A stretch of DNA of 64,000 bases from Thomasclavelia spiroformis (GCA_016901755.1 JACJKV010000007.1:20796-84795), one strand, 5' to 3'. Shown: positions 7,458 through 18,070, counted from the first letter of the stretch. Numbers and translations: made by a program. Notes: a model not told the origin generated them from the letters alone.

Positions 7458-9524
7458 ATGACTAGATTTCCAAAATATTTACAGGACAGTGAAAACAGCT
7501 GTGGGGCTTACTGTATCAAAATGATCTTAAGTTATTTCCATTTTGACGATGAAATACAGAATATTAAACGTCGCTGTCGAATGACCAAAGATGGTATTAC
7601 GGTCTATGGACTTTGTCAGGCTTTAAAGGAGTATCATATTGAAGCTAAAGCTTATCGCTGCAGCTTTAAAGAACTGTATCATCAGTTAAAGGTTCCAGCG
7701 ATTGCGCATCTGAAAACAGATCAGTATTATCATTACGTGGTTATCTATAAAATGCATGATGAATATTTTCTCCTTGGTGATCCAGCGCGAGGAATCGTTA
7801 AAATGAGCTATGAAGCATTTCATGAACGGTTTACAGGAGTTGTGATCATGATCGAACATGTGGGTCATCCTGTTGAAAGCTTACATTGTTATTCTTTTAG
7901 TAGCTTTATTAAAGACCATTTAGTATTTTATCGCCATGATATCATCAATCTTACGTTTAAAACGGCTTTAATGACATTGTTTTCATTGCTTTTTTCACTT
8001 TATTATCAGCTGATGATTGATTATTTTGGGGATTTTTCATATTTTCAGATATTAGGGATATCTTTGCTGTTTGCAGGTATTTATGCTTTAAGACTGCTGT
8101 TTGATTTTTATCGTAAGATGCAGATATTAGCTTTAAGATCAAAACTTAATGAGCGTTATGTCGCTATGACAGTTCAGAATCTGATCTATCAGGACTTCTC
8201 ATATTTTCTGCAGTATGAAAAAGGCATTATTTTATCACGAGCCAATCACCTGTTACAGTTGAGTGATTATTTTATTGAATTATATCAGGCTTTTTTTATG
8301 AATCTGATCATTATTTTCATGACAGTGCTTTTTATGCTGTATATACATTTTATTTTTCTGGTGCTGAGTGTGATCATGATCGTTGCGGTTATCATGGTAT
8401 GTCTGTATCTGAATCATAAGATTCATTTAAAAAACAGAAATATGCTGGAGTATAAAGAAAAACTGGATCATGGCATCCTGGAGTTTCAGGAAAATTTTTT
8501 TATGACGGTACAGTTTAAAATGAAAAGAATGATGAAAAATAAGATTGCCTGTCTTTATCAGAGCTATATTGATCAGGAATATGATAAAGGTGATATGATC
8601 AGTCATTTTCAGCTGTGGATCGAAGCATTGATACAGAGTTTTTTGATGCTGACAACGCTCATTGGTTTGTATCTTTTTTGTTTCCACGAGATGAGTTTGG
8701 GTACGGTCTTACTGGTTTATATGATGTTTTCTTATCTGATCGAACCATTGATTCAAATATCGTCTTTTCTGCTGTTGAGTGATGAAATGAAAATAGTATT
8801 TGAACGTTATAAAGAAATGATTCCAGAAAAAAAGAAATATCGTAAAAAAATCAGAACTATTCAATCGATTCAGTTTAAAGATGTCACTTTCAGTTATGGT
8901 TACGGTCGACCGATATTTGAACATCTGGATTTTGAAATAAATCATTCGATGGTGATCTTGGGTGATATTGGTTGTGGAAAATCGACATTTCTAAAGCTGG
9001 TATCCAGACAGCTGCATGCGGTTAAAGGCTGTATCCTGGTTAATCATAAAAATATAGAAACCATTGATTTGAACAGTTTTTATGCCCATATCAGATATCT
9101 GGATCAAAATCCTGTTTTCTATGAAGAAAGTCTGTTATTTAATATGCTGCTCGATGACAGTTTGAAACATTCTCGCATGTTAGAGCTGCTTGATTATTTT
9201 CAGCTTGATTTTCTGATTCCTTCTTTATCTTTAAAGCTGGATATGAAAGGCGGGTTTCTGTCTGCAGGACAGGCTCAGCTAATCATGATCATTAGAGCAC
9301 TTCTATCTGATGTTGATGTCCTGATTTTAGATGAAGCTTTCAGTCATGTTGATGCTGCCCGTGTTCAGCTTTTGCTTTCCTATCTTTCATCACTGGACAA
9401 GATCGTGATCATTGTTGCCCATCAAATAAATGTGATGAACAACGATTACGACTATGTTATAATAAAAGAAGGAAAATTAGTAAGAGAGGTTAAAAATGGA
9501 AATAGATCTAGCAATAATCAATGA
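7458..9524 (+). CDS. Peptidase-containing ABC transporter (C39 peptidase, membrane and ATPase domains)
   Basis: Family members (ComA/LagD type) cut double-glycine leaders from peptides and export them. Residues 1-130 form a C39 peptidase with the oxyanion Gln9, catalytic Cys15 in NSCGAYC, the His in HYVVIY and the Asp in GDPARG. About residues 150-420 hold several membrane helices. The ATPase domain has GDIGCGKST, signature LSAGQ (variant of LSGGQ), Walker B VDVLILDEA and a His in the switch (VAHQ). At 688 residues it is slightly short for the family (usually 700-730). AGGTG lies before the start. The end overlaps ybeY by 29 bases. No leader peptide gene is found next to it, so the substrate is unknown. 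Confidence 0.88.
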   Translation: MTRFPKYLQDSENSCGAYCIKMILSYFHFDDEIQNIKRRCRMTKDGITVYGLCQALKEYHIEAKAYRCSFKELYHQLKVPAIAHLKTDQYYHYVVIYKMHDEYFLLGDPARGIVKMSYEAFHERFTGVVIMIEHVGHPVESLHCYSFSSFIKDHLVFYRHDIINLTFKTALMTLFSLLFSLYYQLMIDYFGDFSYFQILGISLLFAGIYALRLLFDFYRKMQILALRSKLNERYVAMTVQNLIYQDFSYFLQYEKGIILSRANHLLQLSDYFIELYQAFFMNLIIIFMTVLFMLYIHFIFLVLSVIMIVAVIMVCLYLNHKIHLKNRNMLEYKEKLDHGILEFQENFFMTVQFKMKRMMKNKIACLYQSYIDQEYDKGDMISHFQLWIEALIQSFLMLTTLIGLYLFCFHEMSLGTVLLVYMMFSYLIEPLIQISSFLLLSDEMKIVFERYKEMIPEKKKYRKKIRTIQSIQFKDVTFSYGYGRPIFEHLDFEINHSMVILGDIGCGKSTFLKLVSRQLHAVKGCILVNHKNIETIDLNSFYAHIRYLDQNPVFYEESLLFNMLLDDSLKHSRMLELLDYFQLDFLIPSLSLKLDMKGGFLSAGQAQLIMIIRALLSDVDVLILDEAFSHVDAARVQLLLSYLSSLDKIVIIVAHQINVMNNDYDYVIIKEGKLVREVKNGNRSSNNQ

Positions 9525-9966
9525 AACTGATGATTTTCATGATGATTATGAAACAGTTTATACAAATATTATTAAGGAAGCCTGTCAACAGCTTAACATA
9601 GAAGATGATCTGGAATTATCGGTCATTTTTGTAGATGATGCCCGTATTCACGAAATCAATCGTGAATACAGAAATATTGATAGAAGTACAGATGTCATCA
9701 GTTTTGCTTTGGAGGATAACGAACAGTATTATATGGAGGGTATGCCAAGAACTTTGGGAGATATCTTCATATCGATAGATCATGCTAAAAAACAGGCACA
9801 GGAATATGGGCACAGTTTTTATCGGGAAATGTGTTTTCTCTTTACCCATGGCCTTTTACACCTGTTAGGTTATGATCATATGGAAAAAGAAGAGGAAACT
9901 GAAATGTTCAGGATTCAGAATAATATTTTAAATGCATTAAAGATTGAAAGGGATGGACATGAATAA
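9496..9966 (+). CDS. ybeY: Endoribonuclease YbeY (16S rRNA maturation)
   Basis: The zinc-binding motif HGLLHLLGYDH, with three His ligands, identifies the family. Its members take part in 16S rRNA 3' end maturation and ribosome quality control. At 156 residues it is full length. The start lies inside the end of the exporter gene, with GAGAGG upstream, so the two are translationally coupled. The following order cdd-era-recO matches Bacillus. In Bacillus, phoH/pgpH stand before this gene and dgkA after it; both are absent here. Confidence 0.95.
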   Translation: MEIDLAIINETDDFHDDYETVYTNIIKEACQQLNIEDDLELSVIFVDDARIHEINREYRNIDRSTDVISFALEDNEQYYMEGMPRTLGDIFISIDHAKKQAQEYGHSFYREMCFLFTHGLLHLLGYDHMEKEEETEMFRIQNNILNALKIERDGHE

Positions 9967-10354
9967 AGAAAAACTGGTAGAGCTGGCTTTTGCGGCAAGG
10001 GAAAATGCTTATGCTCCTTACAGTCATTTTGCAGTGGGAGCCTGTGTCGAATTGAAAGATGGACATTATGTTCAAGGCTGCAATATTGAAAATGCGGCTT
10101 ATGGCTCAACGATGTGTGCGGAACGAAATGCTATTTATGGAGCCTATTGTCAAGGCTACCGCAAAGATGATATTGTTGCTTTAGCGATTGTGGCTGAGTG
10201 CAGTCCATTGATTTCACCATGTGGTGCATGTCGTCAGGTGATTTCTGAACTTGTTGGCTTAGATGTACCCATTTATCTTGCCAGTAAAGAAATCATTGAA
10301 ACCCACACTATTAGAGAATTATTACCAATGTTATTTATAGGAGAAAGTTTATAA
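9959..10354 (+). CDS. cdd: Cytidine deaminase
   Basis: The enzyme deaminates cytidine and deoxycytidine to uridine forms in pyrimidine salvage. The zinc site is visible as CAE in STMCAERNA, with the catalytic Glu, and PCGACRQ. At 131 residues it matches the small tetrameric type. ATG 9959 is favoured because GAAAGGG ends six bases upstream; in-frame starts at 9944 and 9953 are less well placed. The gene overlaps the end of ybeY and its stop overlaps the era start by one base. Confidence 0.95.
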   Translation: MNKEKLVELAFAARENAYAPYSHFAVGACVELKDGHYVQGCNIENAAYGSTMCAERNAIYGAYCQGYRKDDIVALAIVAECSPLISPCGACRQVISELVGLDVPIYLASKEIIETHTIRELLPMLFIGESL

Positions 10355-11247
10355 TGTTTAAATCAGGTTTTGTAAGCATCGTTGGTCGTCCTAATGTTGG
10401 CAAATCAACGTTATTAAATCAAATTCTAAAGACGAAACTGGCGATTATTTCAAATGTTGCCCAAACAACAAGAAATACGATTCAGGGAATCTATACTGAT
10501 GATGAAGCACAGATCATCTTTATGGATACCCCAGGGATCCATAAGCCTCAGGACAGTTTAGGGACTTTTATGAATACAACGGCTTTAAACAGTATTTATG
10601 GCGTTGATATGATTCTGTTTATTGCACCTGTTAATGAAACGATTGGTAAAGGAGACCGTTTTATTATTGAAAGACTGAAAGAGGCGGATGGTCCGGTTTT
10701 TCTGCTGTTGAATAAATGTGATCTTGTAAGCAAAGAAGAAGTGGCCAGAAAGCTTAATGAATGGAAAGAACTGTTTGATTTTAAGGAAATGATCCCGGTT
10801 TCGGCCCTGAATGATAAAAATATCGATATCCTGCTTAAAACCATCAAGCAGTATCTTCATGAAGGAGTCATGTATTATCCTAAAGATCAGATGACAGATC
10901 ATCCTGAGAGATTTGTCATGGCTGAATTTATTCGTGAAAAGATCCTTTATTTTACGAAACAGGAAGTTCCTCACAGTGTTGCTATTGTGATTGAAAGAAT
11001 GCAGGAACTGGAAGATGGCAGTGTTGAAGTGATGGCAACGATCGTAGTAGACCGTAAAAGTCAAAAAGGTATTCTGATTGGAAAACAGGGAAGCATGATC
11101 AAAAAAATCCGTCAGCATGCCCAGCGTGAGATGAAAAGATTTTTACAGACGACAGTTCATTTGGAACTGTTTGTCAGAGTAGAAAATAACTGGCGTAATA
11201 AACAGAAATATCTCAAGGAATTTGGCTATAACGAAGATGACTATTAA
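10354..11247 (+). CDS. era: GTPase Era (30S ribosome assembly)
   Basis: The N-terminal GTPase domain has GRPNVGKST (residues 11-19), DTPG (58-61) and NKCD. The C-terminal half is a KH domain with GKQGSMIKKI, which binds the 3' end of 16S rRNA. The family helps 30S maturation and binds the membrane side. At 297 residues the length is normal. It is translationally coupled to cdd upstream and recO downstream, as in most Firmicutes. Confidence 0.98.
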   Translation: MFKSGFVSIVGRPNVGKSTLLNQILKTKLAIISNVAQTTRNTIQGIYTDDEAQIIFMDTPGIHKPQDSLGTFMNTTALNSIYGVDMILFIAPVNETIGKGDRFIIERLKEADGPVFLLLNKCDLVSKEEVARKLNEWKELFDFKEMIPVSALNDKNIDILLKTIKQYLHEGVMYYPKDQMTDHPERFVMAEFIREKILYFTKQEVPHSVAIVIERMQELEDGSVEVMATIVVDRKSQKGILIGKQGSMIKKIRQHAQREMKRFLQTTVHLELFVRVENNWRNKQKYLKEFGYNEDDY

Positions 11248-11986
11248 ACAGCAGGAAGCAATTTGTCAGGGGATTGTTTTAAAAAGCATGCCCTATAAAG
11301 AAAATGATGCATTAATTACCGTTTATTTTCATGATTATGGCAAGATGACACTGATTGCTCGAGGGGTAAAAAAACTGAAAAGTAAAAATGCTTCAGCGGT
11401 GATGACATTAACCTGTGGCGAATTTACTTTTATTCCCCGCAAAGGGCTGTCTTTACTGATCAAGGCAACAGCACTAGATTATTACCGTCATATTAAGGAA
11501 AATATTGTTTTAGAGGCATATGCTACTTATTTTGCTGAATTTGTCTTAAAAAATGAAGCAGAAAATCATCCTGATGAAAAAATCTATCATTATCTGAAAC
11601 GTTCTTTAGAAGCGTTGAATCAGGGATATGCTGATAAAAATGTATATCTGCTTTATAATGCCTTTATTTTAAAACAGTGTGGGGCGCCTTTACAGGTTGA
11701 TGGCTGCAGCCGCTGTGGGAAAACAGATCAGATTATTGCAGTCAGTCTGGAGGATGGAGGTTTTGTCTGTCAAAGCTGCTGGCTGCCTCATGATAAAAAA
11801 CTGGATAAAAAGGTGTTAATGGCGTTTCGCCATATTAATAAATATACCATTGATGATATCGATCGGCTGTCATACGACGAAGACATCGCCAATGAGCTTA
11901 TTGATATCATGGAACATTACGTCGATGAACTGACCGGGCTGGTTTTTGCCAGTCGCAGATTTATTAGACAGTTGGCAAAATTATGA
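11237..11986 (+). CDS. recO: DNA repair protein RecO
   Basis: RecO loads RecA onto gapped DNA together with RecR. The N-terminal OB-fold starts with the typical [16 protein letters not shown] zinc site of four cysteines is seen (CSRC about residue 150 and CQSC about residue 172). I chose ATG 11237, which overlaps era by 11 bases; a TTG at 11222 is possible because AAGGA is just upstream of it. The gene ends in a terminator that overlaps its stop codon. Confidence 0.93.
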   Translation: MTIKQQEAICQGIVLKSMPYKENDALITVYFHDYGKMTLIARGVKKLKSKNASAVMTLTCGEFTFIPRKGLSLLIKATALDYYRHIKENIVLEAYATYFAEFVLKNEAENHPDEKIYHYLKRSLEALNQGYADKNVYLLYNAFILKQCGAPLQVDGCSRCGKTDQIIAVSLEDGGFVCQSCWLPHDKKLDKKVLMAFRHINKYTIDDIDRLSYDEDIANELIDIMEHYVDELTGLVFASRRFIRQLAKL

Positions 11987-12010
11987 CAAAAGTTTACTTT
12001 TGTCTTTTTT
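11985..12010 (+). terminator. Terminator after recO
   Basis: GACAAAAG (11985-11992) pairs with CTTTTGTC (11997-12004), loop TTTA, then a long T run. It ends the exporter-ybeY-cdd-era-recO operon. Confidence 0.88.
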
Positions 12011-12060
12011 TGTATATTCTTTTTTATTATAATAGTAACAAAGAACAGGGAGGAATAAGT

Positions 12061-13881
12061 ATGAGTCAATTTTTACCGATCAATCGAGAAGAAATGGAAC
12101 AGCGTGGTTGGCAAGAGGTTGACTTTGTGTATATATGTGGTGATGCCTATGTTGATCATCCTTCTTTTGGCGCAGCTATTATTTGCCGTACATTAGAAGC
12201 ACATGGTTTTAAAGTGGCGTTTTTATCACAACCGGACTGGCATAATCTTGAAGAATTCCGTCAATTTGGAAAACCAAGATTAGGCTTTTTAATTTCATCA
12301 GGTAATATTGACTCCATGGTCAATCATTATACTGTTTCCAAAAAAAGAAGACATAAAGATCTTTATACGCCAGGGGGTGCTGGTTTTAAGCGTCCAGATC
12401 GTGCCGTGATCGTTTACAGTCAGATGGCAAGACAGGCATTTCATGATGCTAATATTCTTATTGGTGGTATTGAGGCTTCGCTGCGTCGCTTGGCACACTA
12501 TGATTACTGGAGCGATAAAGTCAGAAAATCAATTATTATTGATGCCAATGCCGATTTGCTGATGTATGGTATGGGAGAAAACACTGTTGTCGAAATAGCG
12601 GAAGCTTTAGACAGCGGATTGGATATTCATGATCTGACTTATCTTGATGGAACGGTTTTTAAAACTAAAAACATTGAAGATGCCCATGATTATATCATGC
12701 TGCCTAGCTATGAAGAAATCTGTGCTTCAAAAAGAAAATATGCAGAGTCATTTCATATTCAGTATCTTAATACGGATCATTATCATGCCAAAGCTCTGGT
12801 TGAGCCTTATCAGGGATGGTACGTCGTCCAAAACAGACCTAATCGTCCTTTGACCCAGCGAGAATTTGATCGTGCCTATGGCTATGATTATAATCGTACA
12901 TATCATCCCAGCTATGAATATGTGCCTGCTATAGAAGAAGTTAAATTTTCACTGATATCTAATCGTGGATGTTTTGGATCCTGTAATTTCTGTGCCCTGG
13001 CTTTTCATCAGGGACGTATTATTCAGTCGCGAAGTCATGAATCGATTCTGTCTGAAGCTAATAAAATTATCTGGGATCCGGATTTTAAAGGCTATATTCA
13101 TGATGTTGGCGGACCTACAGCAAACTTTAGAGATACTGCCTGTGATAAACAGAAAAAACACGGAGCCTGTCCAAAGCGTCAGTGCCTGTGGCCGACACCG
13201 TGTCAGAATCTGAAAGTTGATCACGAAGATTATCTGTCGCTTTTGACCAAACTGCGACAGCTGCCTAATGTTAAAAAAGTATTTGTCAGATCGGGTATTC
13301 GTTATGATTATCTGATGTATGATAAAAATGACCGATTTTTTGAAGAGCTGGTTCAGCATCATATTTCAGGACAGTTAAAAGTGGCACCAGAACATATCAG
13401 TGATCATGTGCTGGATAAAATGGGGAAACCACGGCGCGGATTATATGAAAAATTTGTTGATAAATATTATCGCTTGAATGAAAAATATAACAAAAAGCAG
13501 TTTCTGGTTCCTTATCTGATGTCTTCACATCCTGGCTGTCGCCTGGAGGATGCGATTGAACTTGCAGAATATTTAAGAGATATTCATCATCAGCCTGAAC
13601 AGGTACAGGATTTTTATCCAACACCAGGTACTTTATCGACAACAATGTATTACACTGGGCTGGATCCTCGCGATATGACCGAAGTCTATGTACCCAAAAC
13701 GCCAAAGGAAAAAGCTATGCAAAGAGCCCTGATGCAATATCGCAATCCTAAAAATTATGATCTGGTTTATGAAGCGCTGATTAAAGCGCACCGTGAAGAT
13801 CTTATTGGTTTTGGTAAAAAATGTCTGATCAGGCCACGTCAGAAAAACACACGTCGTTATGACAGGAGGCCAAGAAAATGA
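12061..13881 (+). CDS. YgiQ-family radical SAM protein
   Basis: The radical SAM cluster motif CFGSCNFC (CxxxCxxC) lies near residue 310, after a B12-binding-like N-terminal half with [15 protein letters not shown]. The family (UPF0313) is widespread, and its reaction is not established. GGAGG stands before ATG 12061 and gives 606 residues; the frame is open further upstream but runs through the recO terminator, so the longer start is rejected. The C-terminus is basic. The next gene overlaps by four bases (ATGA), so the pair is co-transcribed. Confidence 0.92.
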   Translation: MSQFLPINREEMEQRGWQEVDFVYICGDAYVDHPSFGAAIICRTLEAHGFKVAFLSQPDWHNLEEFRQFGKPRLGFLISSGNIDSMVNHYTVSKKRRHKDLYTPGGAGFKRPDRAVIVYSQMARQAFHDANILIGGIEASLRRLAHYDYWSDKVRKSIIIDANADLLMYGMGENTVVEIAEALDSGLDIHDLTYLDGTVFKTKNIEDAHDYIMLPSYEEICASKRKYAESFHIQYLNTDHYHAKALVEPYQGWYVVQNRPNRPLTQREFDRAYGYDYNRTYHPSYEYVPAIEEVKFSLISNRGCFGSCNFCALAFHQGRIIQSRSHESILSEANKIIWDPDFKGYIHDVGGPTANFRDTACDKQKKHGACPKRQCLWPTPCQNLKVDHEDYLSLLTKLRQLPNVKKVFVRSGIRYDYLMYDKNDRFFEELVQHHISGQLKVAPEHISDHVLDKMGKPRRGLYEKFVDKYYRLNEKYNKKQFLVPYLMSSHPGCRLEDAIELAEYLRDIHHQPEQVQDFYPTPGTLSTTMYYTGLDPRDMTEVYVPKTPKEKAMQRALMQYRNPKNYDLVYEALIKAHREDLIGFGKKCLIRPRQKNTRRYDRRPRK

Positions 13882-14786
13882 AAATAACCGAAACTTATAC
13901 TTCAGTAACAGAAACGCATGTTAAGATCGATATATATACACCAAATGTTATTTTGAGACATAAAGGCATTATTCAGATCCATCATGGCTTATGTGAATAC
14001 AGTGACCGTTATCAGCGTTTTGCGGAATTTTTAAGTCATGAAGGCTATGTCGTCGTTGTCAGTGATTTTCCAGGACATGGAACATCGCTGCATAATTATG
14101 AACAGGGATACTTTGGTCAGGGAAGAGCCATTGACACATTGGTGGAAGATATGCATAGGCTTCGTTCTATCATTGTCAAGCGTTTTCCTGAACTGTCTTA
14201 TTTTGTTATTGGTATTGAATTTGGTTCGCTGGTTGTCAGAAAATATCTGGCTACCTATGGAGAGTATGTAGATGGTGCTATTTTGATTGGAACCTGTATG
14301 AAAAGCGGTGCTTTTTATCGTGTTTTACCAATGATCAGAGTCAGCACTCTGATTCATGGTGGCATGTATCGTTCTTCACGCTTGAAAAGAAGCCTTGATG
14401 CTTTTATGCAGCGTGGGATCAATGGCAATTATAAAACCGATGATTTAAGTGAATGGCAGCTGTATGTGGATGATCCAATGACAGATTTTGTTTATACTAA
14501 TCAGGCTTATCAGGATATTATGGAATATATTGATTTTACATCGCAACGTGATAATATAAAAAAAATACCAAACTATCTGCCAATTTTACTGCTATCAGGT
14601 AAAGATGATAATTTTTCTCATCAGGGCAAGGATATCCTGACGCTTTATTCGATCATGCAGTCGATGTCTTTTACTGATGTTGAATATAAGATTTATGATG
14701 ATAAACAGGATATTTTGCATGTCATTAATAAAAGAGCTATTTTTAAGGATATCTTAAACTGGCTATTGGCTAGGACCTATGTGTGA
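13878..14786 (+). CDS. Alpha/beta hydrolase-like protein with Glu at the nucleophile position
   Basis: The fold matches monoglyceride lipase or lysophospholipase-like hydrolases: [15 protein letters not shown], then SDFPGHGTS, then the nucleophile elbow. The elbow reads G-I-E-F-G, so the usual Ser of GxSxG is a Glu (codon GAA). The Asp (SGKDDNFS) and a C-terminal His (ILHVI) are retained. It may be inactive, or use a different chemistry. The start overlaps the YgiQ stop by four bases. A hairpin that overlaps the stop ends the transcript. Fold is certain from motifs; function is not. Confidence 0.8.
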   Translation: MKITETYTSVTETHVKIDIYTPNVILRHKGIIQIHHGLCEYSDRYQRFAEFLSHEGYVVVVSDFPGHGTSLHNYEQGYFGQGRAIDTLVEDMHRLRSIIVKRFPELSYFVIGIEFGSLVVRKYLATYGEYVDGAILIGTCMKSGAFYRVLPMIRVSTLIHGGMYRSSRLKRSLDAFMQRGINGNYKTDDLSEWQLYVDDPMTDFVYTNQAYQDIMEYIDFTSQRDNIKKIPNYLPILLLSGKDDNFSHQGKDILTLYSIMQSMSFTDVEYKIYDDKQDILHVINKRAIFKDILNWLLARTYV

Positions 14787-14830
14787 TACCCTTATTGTTG
14801 GTTGACAAATATCTACTATAAGGGTATTTT
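14786..14830 (+). promoter_or_regulatory. Terminator hairpin with the glyS promoter in its loop
   Basis: ATACCCTTAT (14786-14795) and ATAAGGGTAT (14818-14827) form a perfect 10-bp stem followed by T. The loop holds TTGACA (14802-14807), and 17 bases later TATTTT (14825-14830) overlaps the 3' arm. One segment thus appears to end the upstream transcript and start the glyS transcript. Confidence 0.6.
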
Positions 14831-14851
14831 ATATGTATGCGAATAGAATAA

Positions 14852-14875
14852 AAAGACTTGGGAGTCCAAGTCTTT
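14852..14875 (+). promoter_or_regulatory. Leader hairpin upstream of glyS
   Basis: AAAGACTTGG and CCAAGTCTTT form a perfect 10-bp stem with a GAGT loop, about 15 bases after the expected transcription start and 28 bases before the start codon. The following bases are T-rich but broken by A and C, so it is a weak terminator at best. The leader is too short for a T-box. Confidence 0.5.
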
Positions 14876-14902
14876 ATTCATTTATTGTATAAAGGAGAGT
14901 AT

Positions 14903-16276
14903 ATGAAAGCAAAAGATATGGATAAAATTGTTAATCATGCAAAATCTTCTGGTTTTGTTTATCAGGGATCAGAAATTTATGATGGATTAGCAAATACCTG
15001 GGACTATGGACCTTTAGGTGTAGAAATGAAAAACAATATTAAACAGTTATGGTGGAAGAGATTTATTCAGGAATCACCATATAATGTGGGTTTAGATTCA
15101 GCTATTTTTATGAATCCAAGAGTATGGGAAGCTTCTGGACATGTTGGGGGATTTTCTGATCCACTGATTGACTGTAAAGAATGTAAAACCAGACATCGTG
15201 CTGATAAACTGATTGAAGCGCATGATCCAACGGTTCATAGTGAAGGTTGGAGCAATGAACAGACGATGAATTATATTAGAGAACATCATATTGTCTGTCC
15301 AAACTGTGGTAAAAGCAATTTTACTGATGTCAGACAGTTTAAACTGATGTTTGAAACTCATATGGGTGTTGTTGAAGATGATAAATCAGTTGTTTATCTG
15401 CGTCCTGAAACAGCACAGGGGATTTTTGTAAACTTTAAAAATATTCAGCGTACTTCACGTAAAAAAGTACCTTTTGGTATTGGTCAGATTGGTAAATCAT
15501 TCCGAAATGAAATTACTCCTGGAAATTTCATTTTCAGAACGAGAGAATTTGAACAGATGGAACTGGAATTTTTCTGTAAACCAGGAAGCGATTTGGAATG
15601 GTTTGAATACTGGAAAGCTTACTGCAAAAAATATCTGCTGGATTTAGGATTAAAAGAAGAAAATCTGAAATTCAGAGATCATGAACAGGAAGAGCTGGCA
15701 TTTTATTCTAAAGCTACCTGTGATGTTGAATATAATTTCCCATTTGGCTGGGGAGAATTATGGGGAATTGCGGATAGAACTGACTATGATCTGTCTCGTC
15801 ATATGGAATATTCTAAAAAATCTTTAGAATATCTTGATCCGCAGACCAATGAAAAATATATTCCTTATGTTATTGAACCATCTGTAGGTGCTGACCGTCT
15901 GTTCTTGTCTGTTTTATGTGACAGCTTTGAAGAAGAAACACTGGAAAATGGTGAAGTCAGAACAGTCATGAAACTCCATCCGGCCATTGCGCCTTATAAA
16001 GTGGCAGTTTTACCATTAACTAAAAAACAGACCGATAAGGCTGAAGAAGTTTATGCTATGCTGTCAAAACATTTTTCAGTTGACTTTGATACAGCCGGAC
16101 AGATTGGAAAAAGATATCGTCGTCAGGATGCAGTAGGAACACCTTATTGTGTAACCGTTGACTTTGATTCATATGAAGATAATGCAGTGACCATCAGAGA
16201 TAGAGACACAATGGAACAGATTCGTTTGCCAATTGATGAATTAGTTGCATATATTCAGGAAAAAATCACATTCTAA
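14903..16276 (+). CDS. glyS: Glycyl-tRNA synthetase (single-chain, dimeric type)
   Basis: This is the class II synthetase that charges tRNA-Gly. It starts with [20 protein letters not shown] and has motif 2 around [14 protein letters not shown] and motif 3 near [11 protein letters not shown] zinc-finger-like stretch CKECKTRH and CPNCGK lies at about residues 95-145. The C-terminal anticodon-binding domain ends the chain. At 457 residues it is the alpha2 type, not the GlyQ/GlyS alpha2beta2 type of Bacillus subtilis. ATG 14903 has AAAGGAGAG upstream. Confidence 0.97.
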   Translation: MKAKDMDKIVNHAKSSGFVYQGSEIYDGLANTWDYGPLGVEMKNNIKQLWWKRFIQESPYNVGLDSAIFMNPRVWEASGHVGGFSDPLIDCKECKTRHRADKLIEAHDPTVHSEGWSNEQTMNYIREHHIVCPNCGKSNFTDVRQFKLMFETHMGVVEDDKSVVYLRPETAQGIFVNFKNIQRTSRKKVPFGIGQIGKSFRNEITPGNFIFRTREFEQMELEFFCKPGSDLEWFEYWKAYCKKYLLDLGLKEENLKFRDHEQEELAFYSKATCDVEYNFPFGWGELWGIADRTDYDLSRHMEYSKKSLEYLDPQTNEKYIPYVIEPSVGADRLFLSVLCDSFEEETLENGEVRTVMKLHPAIAPYKVAVLPLTKKQTDKAEEVYAMLSKHFSVDFDTAGQIGKRYRRQDAVGTPYCVTVDFDSYEDNAVTIRDRDTMEQIRLPIDELVAYIQEKITF

Positions 16277-16291
16277 TAGAAGGAGGATACA

Positions 16292-18067
16292 ATGCCAAGA
16301 TTATCATCAGAAAAAATCAATGAAATTCGTCAAAGTGTTGATATTGTTGATGTCATTGGCAATTATCTGTCTTTAGAAAAAAAAGGAAGAAACTATGTCG
16401 CTATCTGTCCTTTTCATGATGATACTGACCCTTCACTGACTATTTCACCAGAGAAACAGATTTATATGTGTTTTGTCTGTCATCATGGGGGCAATGTTTT
16501 TCGCTTTCTGCAGGATTATTTAAAAATTTCGTTTATGGAAGCAGTCAAGATCGTTGCGGACATGGGACATGTCGATCTTGGAGACTATACTTTTAGTCAG
16601 GAACATCATCATGTCGATCAGGAAACTGAATCACTGTATCAGATGTATGATGAGGCTAATCGTATTTATCGTCATTTTTTAGGAACCAAGCCAGCCATTA
16701 TGGCCAAAGATTATCTGCATGACCGCGGGATTACACAGGATATTATTGACCGTTTTGAAATAGGTTATGCACCCAATCAGAATATTCTGCTGCCGGCCTT
16801 TGAAAAATCAGGCTTTTCCAAGATGCAGGCCTATGCATCTGGTCTGGTAATAGAATCGAAAGTGGGCTATGACCGTTATCGTGACCGTATCATGTTTCCT
16901 TTGCACAACAGCGAAGGAAGAGTTGTCGCCTTTTCAGGAAGAATTTACCAGCAAAATCTACAGGAAGCAAAATATATCAATTCACCTGAATCGAAGATCT
17001 TTATAAAGGGGGAAGTCCTTTATAATTATCATCGTATCAAAGATCAGGTAAGAGAAAAAGGAAGCATCATCATCCTCGAAGGATTTATGGATGTAATAGC
17101 ATTATACAAAGCAGGAATTGAAAATACTGTCGCAATTATGGGTACAGCTTTGACTTTAGCGCATATGACGATGCTCAAACGTATTACTAAAAATGTCGTT
17201 TTATGTTTGGATGGTGATCAGGCTGGACAGAATGCAATGATCAAATGTGTTGATGCTTTGTATGATCAGGGTTTTCATGTATCAATTGTCGTGATACCCC
17301 AGGGTATGGATCCAGATGAGTTTTTAAACGCTAAGGGTCAGGATGAACTGGTGGCACTGTTTGACCGTCCAGTCAGTCTGATTGAGTTTAAAATGAATTA
17401 TTATTATCAAAGGATCAATACCGATAATTATGAAGACAGAAAACAGTATTTAAATTCAATGGTTGAAATGATCAATGGACTTCATGATGAAGTTGATAAA
17501 GCTTACTACAGTGAGCTGCTGGAAAAAAGATCCGGTTTTTCCAAAGAACTGATCCAAAGGCTGCTGCATCAAAGCAAACCGGTTGTACCAGTTAAACCAG
17601 CCTATTCAGCCATGACCTATAAAAAATCACACCGTTTAATTGATAAATATCAAAAAGCGGAAAGAGAACTGCTCTATTTTATGATGCAGGATAAAAAGTA
17701 TGCCATGCTTTATGAAGCTAAAGCTGGATATATGTTTGATCATATTCATCGTATCATCGCTTCTTATATCGTGGATTATTATCGTCAGTATGTAGTTTTA
17801 GAGGTAGCAGATCTGATCAGTCAGATTCAGGATGAAAAGATTGTCAAGACAATTCTGGATATTGCTTCTTTGAATCTGCCGGAATTAGAAGATAATCAGG
17901 CTATCTATGATTATATTGATACGATCAAAGAAAAGATGAAAAAAGAAAGGGTCAAACAGCTAGAAGAAGATTTGGTGAATACCTTTGATGATATTCAGAA
18001 ATCTAAAATTGCTATGGAAATAATTGAACTCAAAAAAGAAATCGACGCATTAAGAGAGAAGGAGTAG
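16292..18067 (+). CDS. dnaG: DNA primase
   Basis: DnaG makes RNA primers at the replication fork. The zinc-binding domain has CPFH and CFVCHHGG in the first 70 residues. The RNA polymerase core with the TOPRIM fold follows (EGFMDVIAL and DGDQAGQ). The C-terminal third is the helicase-binding region. At 591 residues it is full length. GGAGG lies upstream of the start. It sits directly before sigA, the classical macromolecular synthesis operon, with only three bases between them. Confidence 0.97.
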   Translation: MPRLSSEKINEIRQSVDIVDVIGNYLSLEKKGRNYVAICPFHDDTDPSLTISPEKQIYMCFVCHHGGNVFRFLQDYLKISFMEAVKIVADMGHVDLGDYTFSQEHHHVDQETESLYQMYDEANRIYRHFLGTKPAIMAKDYLHDRGITQDIIDRFEIGYAPNQNILLPAFEKSGFSKMQAYASGLVIESKVGYDRYRDRIMFPLHNSEGRVVAFSGRIYQQNLQEAKYINSPESKIFIKGEVLYNYHRIKDQVREKGSIIILEGFMDVIALYKAGIENTVAIMGTALTLAHMTMLKRITKNVVLCLDGDQAGQNAMIKCVDALYDQGFHVSIVVIPQGMDPDEFLNAKGQDELVALFDRPVSLIEFKMNYYYQRINTDNYEDRKQYLNSMVEMINGLHDEVDKAYYSELLEKRSGFSKELIQRLLHQSKPVVPVKPAYSAMTYKKSHRLIDKYQKAERELLYFMMQDKKYAMLYEAKAGYMFDHIHRIIASYIVDYYRQYVVLEVADLISQIQDEKIVKTILDIASLNLPELEDNQAIYDYIDTIKEKMKKERVKQLEEDLVNTFDDIQKSKIAMEIIELKKEIDALREKE

Positions 18068-18070
18068 AAT

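Noticed and set aside
10585..11118. 177-codon open frame on the minus strand within era
   Set aside because: It lies wholly inside the well-supported era gene, has no ribosome site, and the translation shows no domain.
11983..12060. Upstream extension of the YgiQ-like gene
   Set aside because: It runs through the recO terminator; GGAGG before 12061 marks the real start.
12949..13362. 137-codon minus-strand frame within the ygiQ-like gene
   Set aside because: It is a shadow of the radical SAM gene; the sequence has no recognisable motif and no start signal.
14787..14902. T-box riboswitch before glyS
   Set aside because: The leader is under 80 bases and lacks the specifier loop and the conserved T-box sequence.
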